DNA from: Megalopta genalis | Lineage: Eukaryota > Arthropoda > Insecta > Hymenoptera > Halictidae | Direction: 5' to 3' | DNA: 64,000 nucleotides | Assembly (NCBI RefSeq): GCF_051020955.1 | Contig: NC_135013.1 | Location: forward strand, 35,603,302 to 35,667,301 | Shown here: positions 46,291-59,902 of the stretch, piece by piece | How the letters are laid out: each line of letters starts with the position of its first letter | How positions within the stretch are numbered: the first letter of the stretch is position 1 | The notes under the pieces: generated by a model | What the model saw: the letters and a program-made list of their open reading frames with translations, nothing else | What the model was told of the DNA's origin: nothing | The model's database searches: none | Made by a program: the position numbers and the translations under genes

Positions 46291-47188
46291 AAGCTCCTTC
46301 GGATCTTCGGACTTTTCGGCTTTTCTAATTTTTCCGAATTTCTCTTCTTCGGATTCTTCGGACGTTTCGCAACGGAGCTTTTCTTCCTCGGACTTCTAGC
46401 TTCCAGATTGGTACAGAGATCGTGTCTTCGAACGTTTCCTACAGCAATTATCAAAGTTTTCACCGATCGGAGGAAGAGAAAGACCGAACGACCAAACGAT
46501 CGTTTCGCAGGAAGAGGTCTCGCGGGTGCAAGGAAGAGTTCGGATTGTCGAAAATAAAACGGAAAGGCGAGAGTCGAGCGTGCGAATACCTTTCCGATCG
46601 ACCGGAAAAAGGAGCATTTCGCCGGTCGGGATCTCGAGGGTGGGAAAGGGGAGCCTGCTCTCGTCGAAAAGGTCCGGGGCAATCGGCGGGAATGTTTGGG
46701 CGGCGATAAGCGATAAGGTGTCCGCGAATCGTCTCGGCGTCGCGCGTCGCGTCACCTCGCGTCGCCTCGCGTTGCGCGCGTCGCGGCGCGGCGGCGCTTT
46801 GCGGACGGCCTTTAAGGTCGGCGAGGCCGAGCGACGACGGCAGAATCGCGCGAGCCACTGTGCCAGTCGGACACGGACAGTTTCGCACTCGCTTGGATCG
46901 GTTGCATCGTGTCGTACCCCCCTCGACCGAGGGCACCGTGATCTGCGTTCTTCGCCGGCCCCCTCCCAGCGCCGGTCTTAATTTCTCTGTGACATTTCTG
47001 TGGAATTTACGAGTTGTGCAACCTCGGCTAACCCCCGAGCCAGTGACGCTTGTGCCGTTGTTTCCTGGTTGTTTGTTCGTTGAAACGCGCGTCGGCTGCC
47101 TCGATCCCCGGTTCGGCTGCTCGCCGATCTTGCTTTGTGATTTTTGCTTCGTGAACCGAAGTAGCTGTGAACGGACGGTGTTTTTCCT

Positions 47189-47282
47189 CAGTGTTGTCGG
47201 AGGACAACGTTGTCCGGGGTCGGTACCGTCTTCCGCCACCGCTGGATCCGGGGAGATTTAGCTACCTTCGGGACCTTCTTCG
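47189..47282 (+). promoter_or_regulatory. Candidate transcription start and 5' non-coding exon
   Basis: TTTTTCCTCAGTGTTG contains the arthropod initiator TCAGT (47189-47193). About 90 nt later CTTCG|GTGAGTGAC is a near-consensus splice donor at 47283. The upstream 300 nt are CpG-rich with GTG-rich, 5'-UTR-like sequence. This would be the first, non-coding exon of a + strand gene whose coding part was not found in the window. Confidence 0.3.
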
Positions 47283-48807
47283 GTGAGTGACAGCCTCCTT
47301 CGATCGCTCGATCCTTCCTCGCCGGAGAAACTCGGCTCGATCGCGGTGGACCTCGTAAGTGGACCAACGGGTTTCGATTTCGAGAGGGAAATTTCATCGC
47401 GCGCGGTCGTGCATTCTGGGTTGAAGCCGCGCGATCGATTTATTTCAGATTTCGCAGTCTCGAGGCGATATGTGTAGCACAGATTTTTAGAATCATCTTA
47501 TATCCTAACCGCCACCGGATTCGCGAGAGCCTCGTTCGTGCAATTGGAAGTGCAGCGGCGTCGGCTCCATCGGAATATAGAGGAAAACGTTGGCGCGAGT
47601 AACGGCGATTGCGAGTCGATGACGTGCAATCGATTTTTCACGGCCTTGGGAGATCTCTAGGCGAAATAGTATTTTTGCAACCGTTGCGGCAACTTCGATG
47701 ATCGAGAAGATCGCGGTGTGCCGGTTCATCGAAACATGCGATTTCCAGGAGGCGCTGTCGACGAAAAATTATTGTATCGGTCACATGTTGCTTTAAGGTT
47801 CTCGCGATCGGTGGTTCGATCTCTTAACTGCGAGTTGGCAGAGCACGAGGCATAGACTCGATGGCTCGTTTCGATTCCAGAATGTTTTTATTGTGGCATT
47901 CGAACGATAGGCGTGCAATGCGAGGAAAATTTGCGATGGTAAAAGACATCGTGGTTCGGAAATCAACGATTTCGCTGCACTAATTTATGGTTGATTAAAT
48001 TTTGTGCCGTTTATTGCTGGCATAATATTACAGTTGACCGAACCGAAATGAAAATCTCTGATCGCGTTCCCTACGGATATTGCCGCGTACATTCCAAATT
48101 ACAATGAAATTCGAACAAAAGTCATTTCGGTTCGTTATTTTTAGTACGATGTTTACGTTACGATATGGCAACGAACGTATAGTACATATTCGAGCGCACA
48201 GAAATTTCACGGCGCTTCGATGGACGATCGGTCGATCGATAAAATTTCTTCCGACGCATCTCGTCTCGTCCGATTTTGTTTGAAAAATAACAAATACCGA
48301 ATCCGAGTATACCACATTTTCCGAGGCAAACACAACTTTCGAAACGTAAACAGCGGTGCACGAGGGGATCGAATTCGCGCGACCGAGCGACGCGCGACGA
48401 TGCGCTAATGGAAGCTCGAAAGGAGGCAACGCGCGTGGCAAAAAGCTCGATTCGGACAGCTGTCGCGGCAATTGCATCTAATAAGTTGTCGACACGCGTG
48501 ACGCTGTTGGCACCAATCGCGCCCGCCCGATCCGCGTCTCACCGAAAACATATTATTTTCTTTGTCGAATCTCGATTCGCCGGCTACAATTGTCCAATTG
48601 ATCCGAGGCCCCGTTCCGATTCGAGCGACAGGCGGCGCGCGTTTCAGCTACCACAGCTTCGAGCTCCGAGCTACGGAATTCGGAGTATTCGTTATTCGCG
48701 AGTGGCGGGACTTTTGTTCACGCCCCAGTCGAGCGATGATTTATCGGTCTGGAGAACGGGTTGGATCGTTGCCCTCGTGCGCGTCCGTCTCGCGTGTTTT
48801 TGGGCCT

Positions 48808-48818
48808 CCCCCCCCCCC
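48808..48818. repeat. Poly(C) tract
   Basis: About eleven consecutive C in non-coding DNA. Confidence 0.9.
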
Positions 48819-51467
48819 ATCCCCCTTCCGTCGTCGTCGCGACACTTGCATAACGTTCTTGGAAACCTGTGGCGCCTCGTGGAAATCCAATCAGCTTTAA
48901 TAACTGCGGAATTCCAAGATGGAAGAGCCGGCCCGTCGACCGCCGTTTCCGATAAATTGCCGGCCGTGGGCCATGTTTACGGTGGCTGCCAAACAATATT
49001 TAACCCCGTATTTTACACTCGACGGGTCGCTGGGAAAACAGCGGAATTTTTATTTTCTGTCCCGCGCAACGACGAGTAAATTGTACAATTTTCCTTCGTA
49101 TTTCAACAGAGGGAATGCTAACTCGAATCGATCGAGCGTGGATCAATTATTCCAGAATCGAAATCTTCGGCGGAACGTTAAAAGTTTGCGGCTCCTCGAT
49201 CGTCGTTCGCGTCCCTAAAAAGAAGCATCGAGGATAAATGGTTATTTGCCAGAATAATCTCGAGGCTTAATCTTCCTAAGCCTCTTAAGCACGGCGGCGG
49301 GCAGGCCCGTTCAGAGCCGAACATAAGTTTCGTTGTTACGTTCTGTTTCCGCAGTACGGTTCGCGATGAAATTTTTGCGTCGTTCTCGTTGTAAATTCGA
49401 GGTTTAAACGCGGTTTTTACCAGCAACGCTGCTCCCCGGCGTTTGTTATTCGCGAATGTTTATTAGGCGACCCGCACCCGTGCTGCCAGCTATAAAATGG
49501 AAACTGTTTTTCCGTGTTGGCGCGTGCATTAAAACCTGGAGGACCGTCTCCCGCGACTTTCGGTAATAGGAATTTAAGAGGATCGCCGGCGCAGTGTAAT
49601 TGTGTTCGCAGAAATTTCTACGCGCGCGCTCTCTCTAGTCCGCGGAGAGTAAAAATCGAGAAGTTTCGCTGGCCGAAGTTCGGTCTCGAATTTCGTCGAA
49701 TATTTCAGTTTTTTTTTCGCGATTTTACGCACGAATAAAAATGTCGCGCTCGTCGAGGATTCGAATTATCAACCGAGACGACGAAAGATTCTCCGTCTCC
49801 GAGACGCCTATTCCGAGAAATAGGAAAATTACCCGACTCGGCTGAATAAATTTATCCAACGAATTATACAATTATTGGACATCTTGGCGAACGGATCGAA
49901 CGTCGATCATAGTCGTTGTCGGCCAATGGGCGAGACGCTTCGGTTACGAAGCAACGCTCTGAAATCGACTACCGAGTAAGAGACTTTGGATTAGCAGCAA
50001 GTATCCTCGGAGCAATGAGACGGATGACAGACTCCGATGAGGCAAATTGAATTCGAATCGAATTAAATTATCTTGAATTAGTTACCGATCCACTCGTAAA
50101 TGGAGACTGATGCTCGACGATCGACACGTCGGGTTCTATCCAACGAGTCGTATCGTTTCAAAATTGTCTTTGCGTTTCTTCGAAAGCTCTATCAGATTCA
50201 AAGTTGAAAACAGCCGTTCTCGCCTCTGCGTTGCTAAAATTTGATCCAGTGCGAACAACGATCGAGTCGTGACAAGAATATCTTGCACAAGAATTCGGAC
50301 AACGCAGTGGCATAGCCGCGAAGATTCGAAACGAAATCTCGAGGAATATTTCTCCGCAGAATTTCTGGAGGAAACAAATTACCGTTCGAGGTAACGGAGG
50401 TATAAATATCTCTCGGTGGATAATATCAATTTGAACGCGGTATCCGGGATAGAGGGGGAAGAAAGACGAGGAGAAATAGCACGAAATCCCGTGGATCGGT
50501 GGCGGAGTTTCCCAAGCATCGATCGAAACGAGATCGCCGTAGATCCGAAAGTCGATTAGTTTCTCGGCTCGCTCGAAAGGATTACGCCCGTTCCCCGGAG
50601 TTTACCTAATATTTTGCTCGGGGCGTTGCAAGCTGCATGCTGACAAATGCGCGGCTATAATCGTAATTCTCCGTTGTTGCTACAGCCAACAAAGCGTTGA
50701 TCTGCCGGCAAAGCGTTGCAATAGCTGCACGGTGCGACGCGACGGCGACTAATCGATGAGCGAAATGTATTCCTATTTATTGCACGATCCACGCTCGCGC
50801 GCGCGTCGATTGTGCATCGAGTTAAGACGATCGGAAATATTTACGAGGACGGTAGGAAACATTTCACCGAGACGTATCGGTAAATCGCGTCGTTATGAAT
50901 TCCGGCCGCGGCCCGAAGTCGTGCAGCAACCTGCTGCTGCTGCATCTAACATATTCTAGCAGGAAATTATAGCTAGATACACTGGCCGAATCTCCCGAAC
51001 GATATCTCCGTTGTTTCTGGTCGTAATCAACATCGAGAAGGAAGAAACTTTACGAGCAATTAATAACAGAGAGAGAGAGGTACCACGGTAATTCCCGCAA
51101 CCACGACATCGAATAGTCGCAAAGAACAGGCCGACGTACACGTAGTTGCGCTAAATTAGAATAGTTCGCGGCGATCGAACGGAAGTTCATCGCAGTCAAA
51201 ATGAAATTCGAACCGATCAAACGCCGCAAGCTCAACTGCGACCATGGCAACGTTCGAACTGTGGACTAAAGGCGAAAAAAAAAAGTGAAAAGCTCCGCGT
51301 TCCAATTTCCGAAGCGATCGATATTCGGCTATCCTGGCAAGGACGCAGAAAAATCGCGCTTTTGTGGCCGCTTCGAAAGAGAACAATGAAAGAGCAGGAC
51401 TTTTTCTTTCTCGGATCGGCGAGAAGAGAGCGGTTTCGGTCGCCGCTAGGAAACCGGTATTCGCAGA

Positions 51468-51470
<3 letters not shown>

Positions 51471-51500
<30 letters not shown>
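51471..51500. repeat. (TC)n microsatellite
   Basis: Fifteen TC units, the first member of a repeat cluster. Confidence 0.95.
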
Positions 51501-51504
<4 letters not shown>

Positions 51505-51510
51505 GCTCTC

Positions 51511-51531
51511 GGGGATCGGGGATCGGGGATC
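51511..51531. repeat. (GGGGATC)3 heptamer repeat
   Basis: Three tandem GGGGATC/GGGGATCG-type units just after the TC tract. Confidence 0.85.
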
Positions 51532-51581
51532 GAGGCTCGATCGTCAGGCGCGGCGCGTCGTGTTGCATCGCGACGAACCTC

Positions 51582-51616
51582 GATCGGGATCGGGATCGGG
51601 ATCAGGATCGGGATCG
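51582..51616. repeat. (CGGGAT)n hexamer repeat
   Basis: About five to six CGGGAT units with one CAGGAT variant. Confidence 0.9.
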
Positions 51617-51654
51617 CGGCAAGAACTTGACTGACTCGCGCGCTCCCGACAGTC

Positions 51655-51684
51655 CCGACCCGACCCGACCCGACCCGACCCGAC
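51655..51684. repeat. (CGACC)n pentamer repeat
   Basis: Six tandem CGACC units. Confidence 0.9.
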
Positions 51685-54600
51685 CGCTCCTCTTTTGTCG
51701 ACGTTCCAGATCACGTTCGACCGGATTTCTGAAGGACTGTGCCTCGCTAATGTCTAAGGCTCGGCCGGCCGATATCGATGGCCACGGCTTATCCGTCTTC
51801 CAATTCGACCGGTCTTATCCGGCGGCTTATCGCCGTGGAACCTATTCCATCGTCTTAAGCCGGCTATCGGAACGCCCGCAGGTTCCCCGGGTCTCGATGC
51901 CTGACCTTACGACGCTAATAGTCATGAAATTCTCCGCGATTAAAGATATCCCCGACCACCTTTTGGGAATCCTTGCTCTCCTCGTCTCGTCGCGTCGCGC
52001 TTTCCTCTGTCGAGGAATTTCATCCGGCGAAATTGGGACCAACGCGGTCTCCTGCTCTTCGACGACGTTTCGGATACACCGCGAGTTTTTTCGGGGGCCC
52101 TCAAATATTTCGTATTCGGTCGAAAGTCCGACTGTTTCGGAGGAATTTTGTTTCTCGTGTGTGCAGCATAGACATAGTCTCTGTTCGAAATCTTCGAGAC
52201 CAGCTGCATAAAACGTCTGGAAAGATGAACGAAAATTAGTAGACAAAAGAAAAAATTGATTTTCGCATAACCACAGTTCTTCGTCGTTTCCGCAGGCAAT
52301 TTTTGTTTCGTGACCAGTCGACGAGGAGAAGTCGACGCGAAAATCGTCCGAACACCGATTTATTCAGTACATGGCAAATGAGTCAGCGTGCTCGTTGGTC
52401 GCCTTCGTTACCCGATTTGCGATCCGTGTCGCCGGTTTCGCGCATTGTCCTCGCGGAATCGCAGGTTTCGCGACGCTGCCGTAGAAAGGCATCGGCGGTG
52501 TCCAAGGATCTCCGGCGATTCAGCCGCGTTCGGCCCGGTGAAGCGAGTAATAACGGTAGCGCTGGTCGCGCTCCGCGAACCTTCGATCGGAAGCAGCCGG
52601 CATTTTTCGAGGGGAATGCCAGCCCTCGAAACCGGCGGAATCGTTCGTCATGTAATAATCGAAAGGCCGGTGTCCGTCGAGCGCGACCGAATTATGAAAA
52701 TGATTTTACAAGATTCTGCCGTGCCGCATCGCCGAAAACAGCCGCGTTGCGCCCGACTCCTGCCTCTCTGCTAAGAGGATTGCCACGGATCAAACCCAAA
52801 AGCCTTACAGGATTAAGCAATTAGGTTGCCCCTTATTAACCTAAATTTGCCTATCGTCCTTCCAGAAGGATGGCCGCGAAATATCTTTAACAGCGATTCG
52901 TTGCATCGCGCTCGAACGAGACGGTTCCTGGAACGCAAAATCCAAAATGGCGCATAAGGGTTTGCATTCCGACATACGCGAAATATCGAATCCGAATACC
53001 TCTCGCGTCCGGTAGGAAGAGAAGCGTGTATCTAATATGTCGCAATACGTCGGAGTCTTCTCGTTGCGTCGCGAGTATCGATAAAAATCCAATTTGCCAC
53101 GTCCTCGTTGCCGTAAAAAGTTATTCGGAAACGTTGTTGTCTCCGCAACGGTAAATAATTATCATAAAAGAGGACGGCTTCCGCGTATGATCGATAAAAA
53201 GGTCATCCGCCTCGCGTTCCAAATATTTCGGCGTACCGTCGCGTTTTTCCGCCGGGCCGCGCCGCGTTTTTCCGCGCGTGGTCGGTCCGAGCGCATTTAT
53301 GCAAATAGTCGGTTGCAGCGTGCCGCCCGCGGCGACAAGCTCGGCTATTAAAGCGGAGCCGCGAAAGGAGCGAGGAAGTCGGCGAACAGGACCGGCGCAT
53401 CCCGGAATATTTTTCTGCCGCGAATGCGCTCGCTCGGCAAATCCATCTCTTTCGCGAGAACTTCGAGAAGAAAAAAGATTCTGCGGAGCGTCGAAATGGG
53501 CCTGAGTCGGGCTCGAATCATTGCCGCGAATTCGCTCGTCGATATCGATCATTTTTTAACGCGTTGTCTCTGCGGTGTCGCTAGCACGAACCCATCGAAA
53601 TTATTCTTTCGGATCTAAACGCGAATTCTTGCAATTTCCATTTCGCTAATTAAATTGTGTCGATTCTGTGGATCTTTTGAGGTAGCTAGATTGAAAGGCG
53701 CAATGCCGACACTTTCGGGGAAGGTACCACGATCGATTTCGAACTGGTGATCTTAACGAGCACGTAAATCACCCTGCGAAATCCGTAATCGATGCCTAGG
53801 CCTAGGCTGTCGCATCGGGCCGGGACCGGCGACCGACGCGATTGTTCGCGCAGCGAAACCGAGCCGTGAAAAGCTCGCTTCGTTTCACTCACGGATGCTT
53901 TTTTTCTGGCTGCTGTTTCAGCATCCGAATCGTGCCGGTCGGTTCTCCTCGACGTTAAACGCTCGCGCGGCTTTTTGTCCGCCCTCTCTGTACATCGCAC
54001 GCTTAGAAGTTTTGTAAAAGGTGTAAAGTAAGGCTGCGTCGCCGCACTCGCGAATCGTTCGATCTCCGATCGGCGAAACTCCGTCGAAACAACCTTGCGC
54101 GACGTTGACTTTCGCTTCGAAGATCGAAACGGAGTTTTCTTCGGGGCTCGTTTCTCCGGGCGACGATCCATCCAATTTCCCTTTCTAAATACTTTGAAGT
54201 AACTCGCGAAATATTCGAATGCCGCAAAGCGTACGAGTCGCGGGTATACGTCGAGCAAAGTCTTTTTAGCAAATGTTCTAGGGAAATTGAATTTTCCTAT
54301 AGAGACAACATCGCGCGGGCGAGGGGACAATTCGTTGGTTAAAGAGATGCGCGCCCGAATCCGTGGACAGGCCGAGGAAAAACAATGCGCGCGACGCGGT
54401 GGCCCGGCGGCGGCCCGACGGCGCGGCGTATAATTGAACAAAATTGTCTTCCGTTCTGCGTCAGCTCAGAGGGACAAATAATCGAGAAAGAAAGGATCTA
54501 TCGTTTGCCGGACGACTGCTCCGGCTAATTGAACTATCCGGGTCAATTAGCTGTCCATCTCGCCGAGTTCGATATTCTAAATGGCCGTCGCTCGTCATGG

Positions 54601-57289
54601 CAGCGCCACGTGCTGAATTTGCATGCGGGTTCGATCTATGCGAGCCGAGTTCGGGGCCCGAGCGAACGAGATTCTGGCTAACGCTGCACTCGACTTCTAC
54701 GTTATTGGATCGCGAAAGCCGCGTCTTCCAGCATCGTGTAATCAAATTCGAAATTTCCAAGAGCAACTAATGAGACGCGAGTTTCAAATATTTCTGATAC
54801 AGGGAAACGATTTCCTTCGTATCCCTCTGCTCTCGCTTTCGACAATCTTCACGATGCTACGCCTGTAAACGATGCAAAGATCTCATCCGATCTTCCTTCG
54901 GTTCTTCGTTCTTGTCGAACAATACGAATCTTTATTCGATCTCGACCTTTCTTAAATTCTGCGTCTTTTCCAAGTTCGTCGTCTCCGTTGATAAGAGTCC
55001 TTGCTCAAATTCAGCGATCGAAACGAAGCATTTGGAAAGGCTTAAGCAGAATCTTCGCGCCGTACGTAGAACGTAACGGAAGTTCGAATTTGCATCGAGA
55101 AAATGTATGCGTGTTTTATGTCGAAGCTTAAAAGTTGAGCGGAAACTCTAAAATGCTGCGTACCTTGAAAACCCGTTGCAAGGGTTCGGCCATAAAGTTC
55201 GCAGTTTAGGTTTAGACGTCGTCCGCGAATAGTGGGACAGCTTTTGTTTTTCCACGAGAAAATTACGGAGGGAAGGGGCCGACGTTCGAACGTATCGTTG
55301 ATCGGTTCGGCTCGGCTCGGCCCGCTACGAAGCAAGCACGAGTGGTATCGATTAACCCGTTGCACACGGGTACAGGACGCGAAGAGACGGCGTACAACTA
55401 TGTAGTCGGCGCAGCGGCGTGCAAGCTGTTGCATCCTGGTGCATCCGCGATCGGCGATCGGCACTCGGCACTCGGTCATCGGCAAAGTTGTTGGCCGCGA
55501 ACGCGGCTCGCGCGGGTCAACTTCGATCCCGAATTCCTCTCCGCCCACCCAGAAATCTTTCTCTTTGTCAAGAATAAAATCAGCAGTCTCGCTTTCGTCG
55601 ATTCTTCGTCCGCGCCTTTATCGTCCGTTTCGAGCGACGCGAAACTCGTTGCATTTAATCATCGCCGGACTGCGGATGTTTATGCAAATTCGCAGTTTTA
55701 TAGGCGAGTTTAAAGAGGCAGGAGTCGAAACGACTTCCATTCTCTTGGCTAATGAATTCGCTGACGCGGGCGAGGAACAACGTTGCGTTAAACGTTTTCT
55801 CGATCTCGAGTTTATCTCGCTTGTGGAAGATGTTTTTAAAATCTTGCTGCCGCGAGGCTCCTGGTTCTTGAAAGAGAGACGAGAAAATCTATTTTTTTAA
55901 TGAAATTGCGGCCTTTATGCGCGGTCGGTAGCGGTTTCGTTGAACGGAAAATCTATTCCGCGAATTTACGAACTCGTTGTTTCAAGGGACTACCGTTGAA
56001 AGAACAGCAATTTGCAACTACGAGCTGTCGCCGACGAGAAATTACATCGAACGACCTGTCAAACGAACCTTTAGAAACGCGACTTATTCGTTTCGAAGCG
56101 GTTGGCGCGTGGAACAGAGTTTTTATGTTGTCTTTATACCGCGGCCCTTTGAATTTACACGGAATAATAAACATAAGTCTGGAACGCGTAATTTATGCGT
56201 ACAAAGAATTAAAAGTTTCGGAGATATTACAGCCTTCGAGACTCGGTCGATTCATCCTCGTCTCGTTAAGCTCTTTAAAGGGGGGACTTTCCGTTCGATG
56301 TTTAGCTTGGTTCCGAAGAGTTTCGATTTTTCAGAAAGTTCTGGTACCGTCGTTGCGGCAGGCGACACTCGTTAGGACCGTCGAGCGCAGGCCGGAAAAG
56401 TTTTTCTAAGTCGAAGTACCACTTATCGCGGATCTGAAAAAGAAGCCGCTTCGAAATCTCGATGGAGTAATCTCGATTAGAAGCCGTGTAAACGCTCGAT
56501 CGAGAAAGTTTCAACGAGTCGGGAAGACGCCGCGACGAGTGGCGAGCGACGAGCGGCGTGCTGGAAATCGCGCGCCGATGATTAATTACTTTCCACTTAC
56601 GCGGGACCCGCGCTCCGACCGACGAGTCGAGCTTTCTCGCCGGATACCCGATCAAAGAGGCCGAGCTGCTCCGTGAATTATTCGGATCGGCGTAATCTTA
56701 CTTAACGGCTATGAAAACGAGCCGACGGCGACGCCCGTATTTTTATCGTTAAGAATCGTTAAGAAACTCCTCCATAAAGCTATCTCTTCGAACGGATGCG
56801 AGTAGTTTATCGAGATCGCGTGACATTCCACGGAACTCGGCCAACCTGTCTGTTCGTTGCTCGCTGTTTCTACTTAAAGGAATCACGAACGCTATCGCCG
56901 GTTCTCGGATTCGAGTTTCTCGAACGCGATCGCGACACGTTCGAAGCATTAAATGAATCTAATTTTCTTTAACGGCAATCTCGTTCGACAATTTCCTGCA
57001 AATGCGTCGACAAAAGATTCGGCAGACGCTAAGACGCGCCCCTAAAGCCAACGAGAATCGTGCTCTCACGACCGAATTGAACGAACAAAAAGAAAAAAAG
57101 AGGATAGGAGACCTAGGCGCGCGTTAACACGGATGAAGATTAATTAATCCGTCTGCGCGAACAGGAAAGGGAGTTTTAGCGGCGTTCCAGAGTAATCAGC
57201 CGTAATTAAACTTAATAATCGAAGGGTTCGCGGGCGGGAACGGTCCGCAGCCGCGTCGCGAAACGCGCGCGAGCGGAAAGAAATGGACG

Positions 57290-57331
57290 GAGAGAGCGAG
57301 AGCGAGAGAGAGAGAGAGAGAGGGAGAGCGA
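57290..57331. repeat. (GA)n-rich microsatellite
   Basis: GA dinucleotides with occasional CGAG and GGAG interruptions. Confidence 0.9.
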
Positions 57332-58621
57332 GATGTCGCCGCGACGCGACGAAAGCAGCTGTGTAAACGGCATCGGCGATGTTATGCAAAGTTGTAGGGC
57401 AAAGTCGAGTATCGACTCGGTTACCGATCATCTGGGAGACTGCCACTTCCGTCGCGGACAAGTTCGAAGGAGTTTTGCGAAACTCCGTGGCACCGGCACG
57501 ACAGCCGCAGCCACCGATCGGCTGGTCCGCGTGTTTCGAGCCGTGCGTGCGCGTGCACGTGTACCTATATATGGGTGCACTAGAGCCGAGACGGCGGCAG
57601 AGGGGAACAAAGGGGGCGAGCGGAGAAGGTAGGGTCTCTCGTCCTGAAATTCTCGTTTCGCGCGTCCCCATTTTATGGAACTGCTTTCCAGCGACGCTAA
57701 ACAGAAGACTTTGTCGAGAGCTCGCCGGACCGGGCCGGGTCGAGGCAACCGGGACCAGTATTCAGCTTTCCCGACCAAATTATAATGTTCTCCGGCACTA
57801 ATGGATCGTTCGAGGCGTCTCGCATCGGCTGCCGACACCGGTGCTCGTTCGGACTCGCTTCTAGCTCCGACCGAGCGTTTCGCGTTTTCCTCGCGAGTTT
57901 TCGCGATTTTTCGCGATTTTTCGCGGTGTAGGCTTTTAGCGTTAGAACTCGACCAAGTCGGTTCAGCATTTCCGAAAAGCTAGGCTACTTTATCGAACGA
58001 TGAACAAGTAATATTTGCTGGAAATTGCAAGTAATCGAAATCGCAAGGAAAATAACTTCGACTCGACGCGAATCGTATGCTAAAAATTGCATCGAAATCG
58101 ATTAACGTTCGTCAGTCGTTTTCAACGATTTCAATCGCGACAGAGAACAAATGAAATTTAACGGACGAGTACAGTCGACGCATGGCACATTCTCAAGATC
58201 TTCCCTGCGGCTTTCGACGATTCGCAGTCGCGGTATCGGCAACAAGTAGACCGAGAACTTTACGCAAGCTTGTCGCACGCTCGTCGCGCGTCGCTTCGAA
58301 ACAATCGTATATCACGCCGCCAGAAATTCTTCCGGTCGGGAACCTCCATTTCGCGTCGCTCGTGCAGAAACCGGAGGTTCCGGACACGAGGAAAAAGGAT
58401 AATATCTGTAAAACCTATACATCGTCCGAGGAGCGTCGCGTATCAACACGTGGGTACTCGTCGGCGACGAGTCGCCTGTTATCGGCGCGTCGCGACGCTA
58501 TTCTCGTTACGTCGGCCAAATAATCGTACCAATTACCTGTTCTTCGAACATGGACGAACCCGAATAGATGTACCGCAAAACGTAAAAGAAGTTTGCGAAC
58601 ACCGTTGCAGTATTTTCAACG

Positions 58622-58629
58622 TATAAAAG
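58622..58629 (+). promoter_or_regulatory. TATA box candidate (TATAAAAG)
   Basis: A consensus TATAAAAG lies 53 nt before an ATG that opens a 44-codon frame. Spacing allows initiation near 58653 and a roughly 22-nt leader. No TCAGT-type initiator is visible at that point. Confidence 0.35.
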
Positions 58630-58674
58630 AGAGCGATCGAGTGCGGAAACGAGTGTCCGTGTAACTTCTGCTCC

Positions 58675-58809
58675 ATGCGATCGACGAGCTTCGACGACGA
58701 TTTTGAAATCTTTGTTCAAAATTTCGATATTATTTTGACAGCCGCCGGCACTTATTCGCCCGAGGAAAACAAGCTGAAGACAACGGTCTTTTATCGAGTG
58801 GTCGAGTGA
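58675..58809 (+). CDS. Small ORF of 44 codons downstream of a TATA box (low confidence)
   Basis: Begins MRSTSFDDDFEIFVQNFDII and ends FYRVVE before TGA. It is acidic, with an amphipathic N-terminal half and none of the Arg/Ser bias of surrounding chance frames. No signal peptide and no family recognised. It could be a micropeptide, the first exon of a longer gene, or chance. Confidence 0.22.
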   Translation: MRSTSFDDDFEIFVQNFDIILTAAGTYSPEENKLKTTVFYRVVE

Positions 58810-59902
58810 CTCGCGGCATCCGCTCGAGCGGCTCAGCCAGGTCAGGTGCAGCAAACGCGTATTCCGGCTTCGTCTTCACCTTCGTCTTCGGCTCGAGCTC
58901 GAGGACCGTGAGGTCAGCGGTAAATTCTTGTCGACAACGAACATCTTCGGTGTTCGGTGTTCGGTCTTCGGTGTCGAGAGCACGCAGACGCTGAGGACAG
59001 CGACGGTGCTGTTGGTTGTTTGCCAGTGATTAGACCTGCTCCCGCGGCGCAGGCGGCCACGGTGACGTTTCGTCGCGCTTATCGGTCTAGTGGGCGCGTG
59101 TGTGCATTCCGCTGATAACGGGCACGGACGGGACGATCGTATTCGCGTTCTAAGAGACGAATTGTTCGTTGTTGCCGCTGCACCTTTGCAACCTCGACGA
59201 CGACGTCGTCCGGAAATCTAGTCGCAAATCTAGTCGCAAGCTTATTCGCGGTTGAAAACCCGGCTCGGACCGGCTCGAGAGGCGAGGAGAGTCGATCTTT
59301 GTTTACTCGGTTATGATCTATGCGCTGTTCGGAATGTCCTTAGAAAATTTGTAGAAAATGTAGAAACGTTTCGAACGTGGAAAAAGGCGGCTTCGTTTCT
59401 TTCCGCGGAAAAGAAAAGCCAACTACTACTTTCTTCTCGGTAGTTAGCTCTCGTTCGATGTTTTCAGAAAAACGAAGCGTCACATAAATCTTTGTCGCCC
59501 GCTTTCAAGGTTCTCCGCCGTTCATAACTGGTTGTCCTTCTGTCGAGCAAACGTAGGGACTTGCTTCTTTATTTGTAGTTTTAGATAGGACATTCTTGAC
59601 GAGCAGTCATAAATTTCACTTTATCGCCGTCATCGCTGGGGGAAACAATTTTTGCTGAGAAATGTCCTAGATTCTGTAACGCCGAGCCCGAACCCGTTGC
59701 ACATTATACTTAGACCTCGGATTCGATCTCTGTTCGTTGCAAAATGCGACGCGCGCCGTGAAATTTAGTCCGCGAAATTCTACGATAATCTTGTTCGGAA
59801 AGTGCTTCCACCGATCCAAGATGTAATAAATCGTACGCGACGAATAAATACGTTCCGTGGTAATTTATGCCGACCGTGTCGCGCAAACGCGCGACCGCCG
59901 CG

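Larger units (their letters stand above)
31757..47188. other. Long stretch without a supported gene
   Basis: The first few hundred bases should include the 5' UTR and promoter of the minus-strand secreted-protein gene. Beyond that I see only CpG-rich non-coding sequence with simple repeats (32922, 33198, 40497, 44871, 46114, 46261) and a degenerate CTCGT-rich tract at about 34440-35600. Many open frames exist, but all are Arg/Ser-rich and lack splice-bounded conserved blocks. Confidence 0.6.
47283..58621. other. Long stretch without a supported gene
   Basis: Possibly an intron of a gene starting near 47189, otherwise intergenic. Contents: a poly(C) run at 48808, a cluster of four different simple repeats at 51471-51684, and a GA-rich microsatellite at 57290-57331. 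The 251-codon minus-strand frame at 53686-54441 has no recognisable domain and biased composition. Confidence 0.55.

Noticed and set aside
46460..47239. 259-codon minus-strand open frame
   Set aside because: It coincides with a CpG-rich block and GC-rich repeats, with composition typical of chance translation.
47806..47826. GGTTCGATCTC as a tRNA B box
   Set aside because: No A box 30-60 nt upstream and no cloverleaf on either strand.
53686..54441. 251-codon minus-strand open frame
   Set aside because: Arg/Ser/Lys-biased composition, no recognisable motif, no splice-bounded conserved block and no promoter context.
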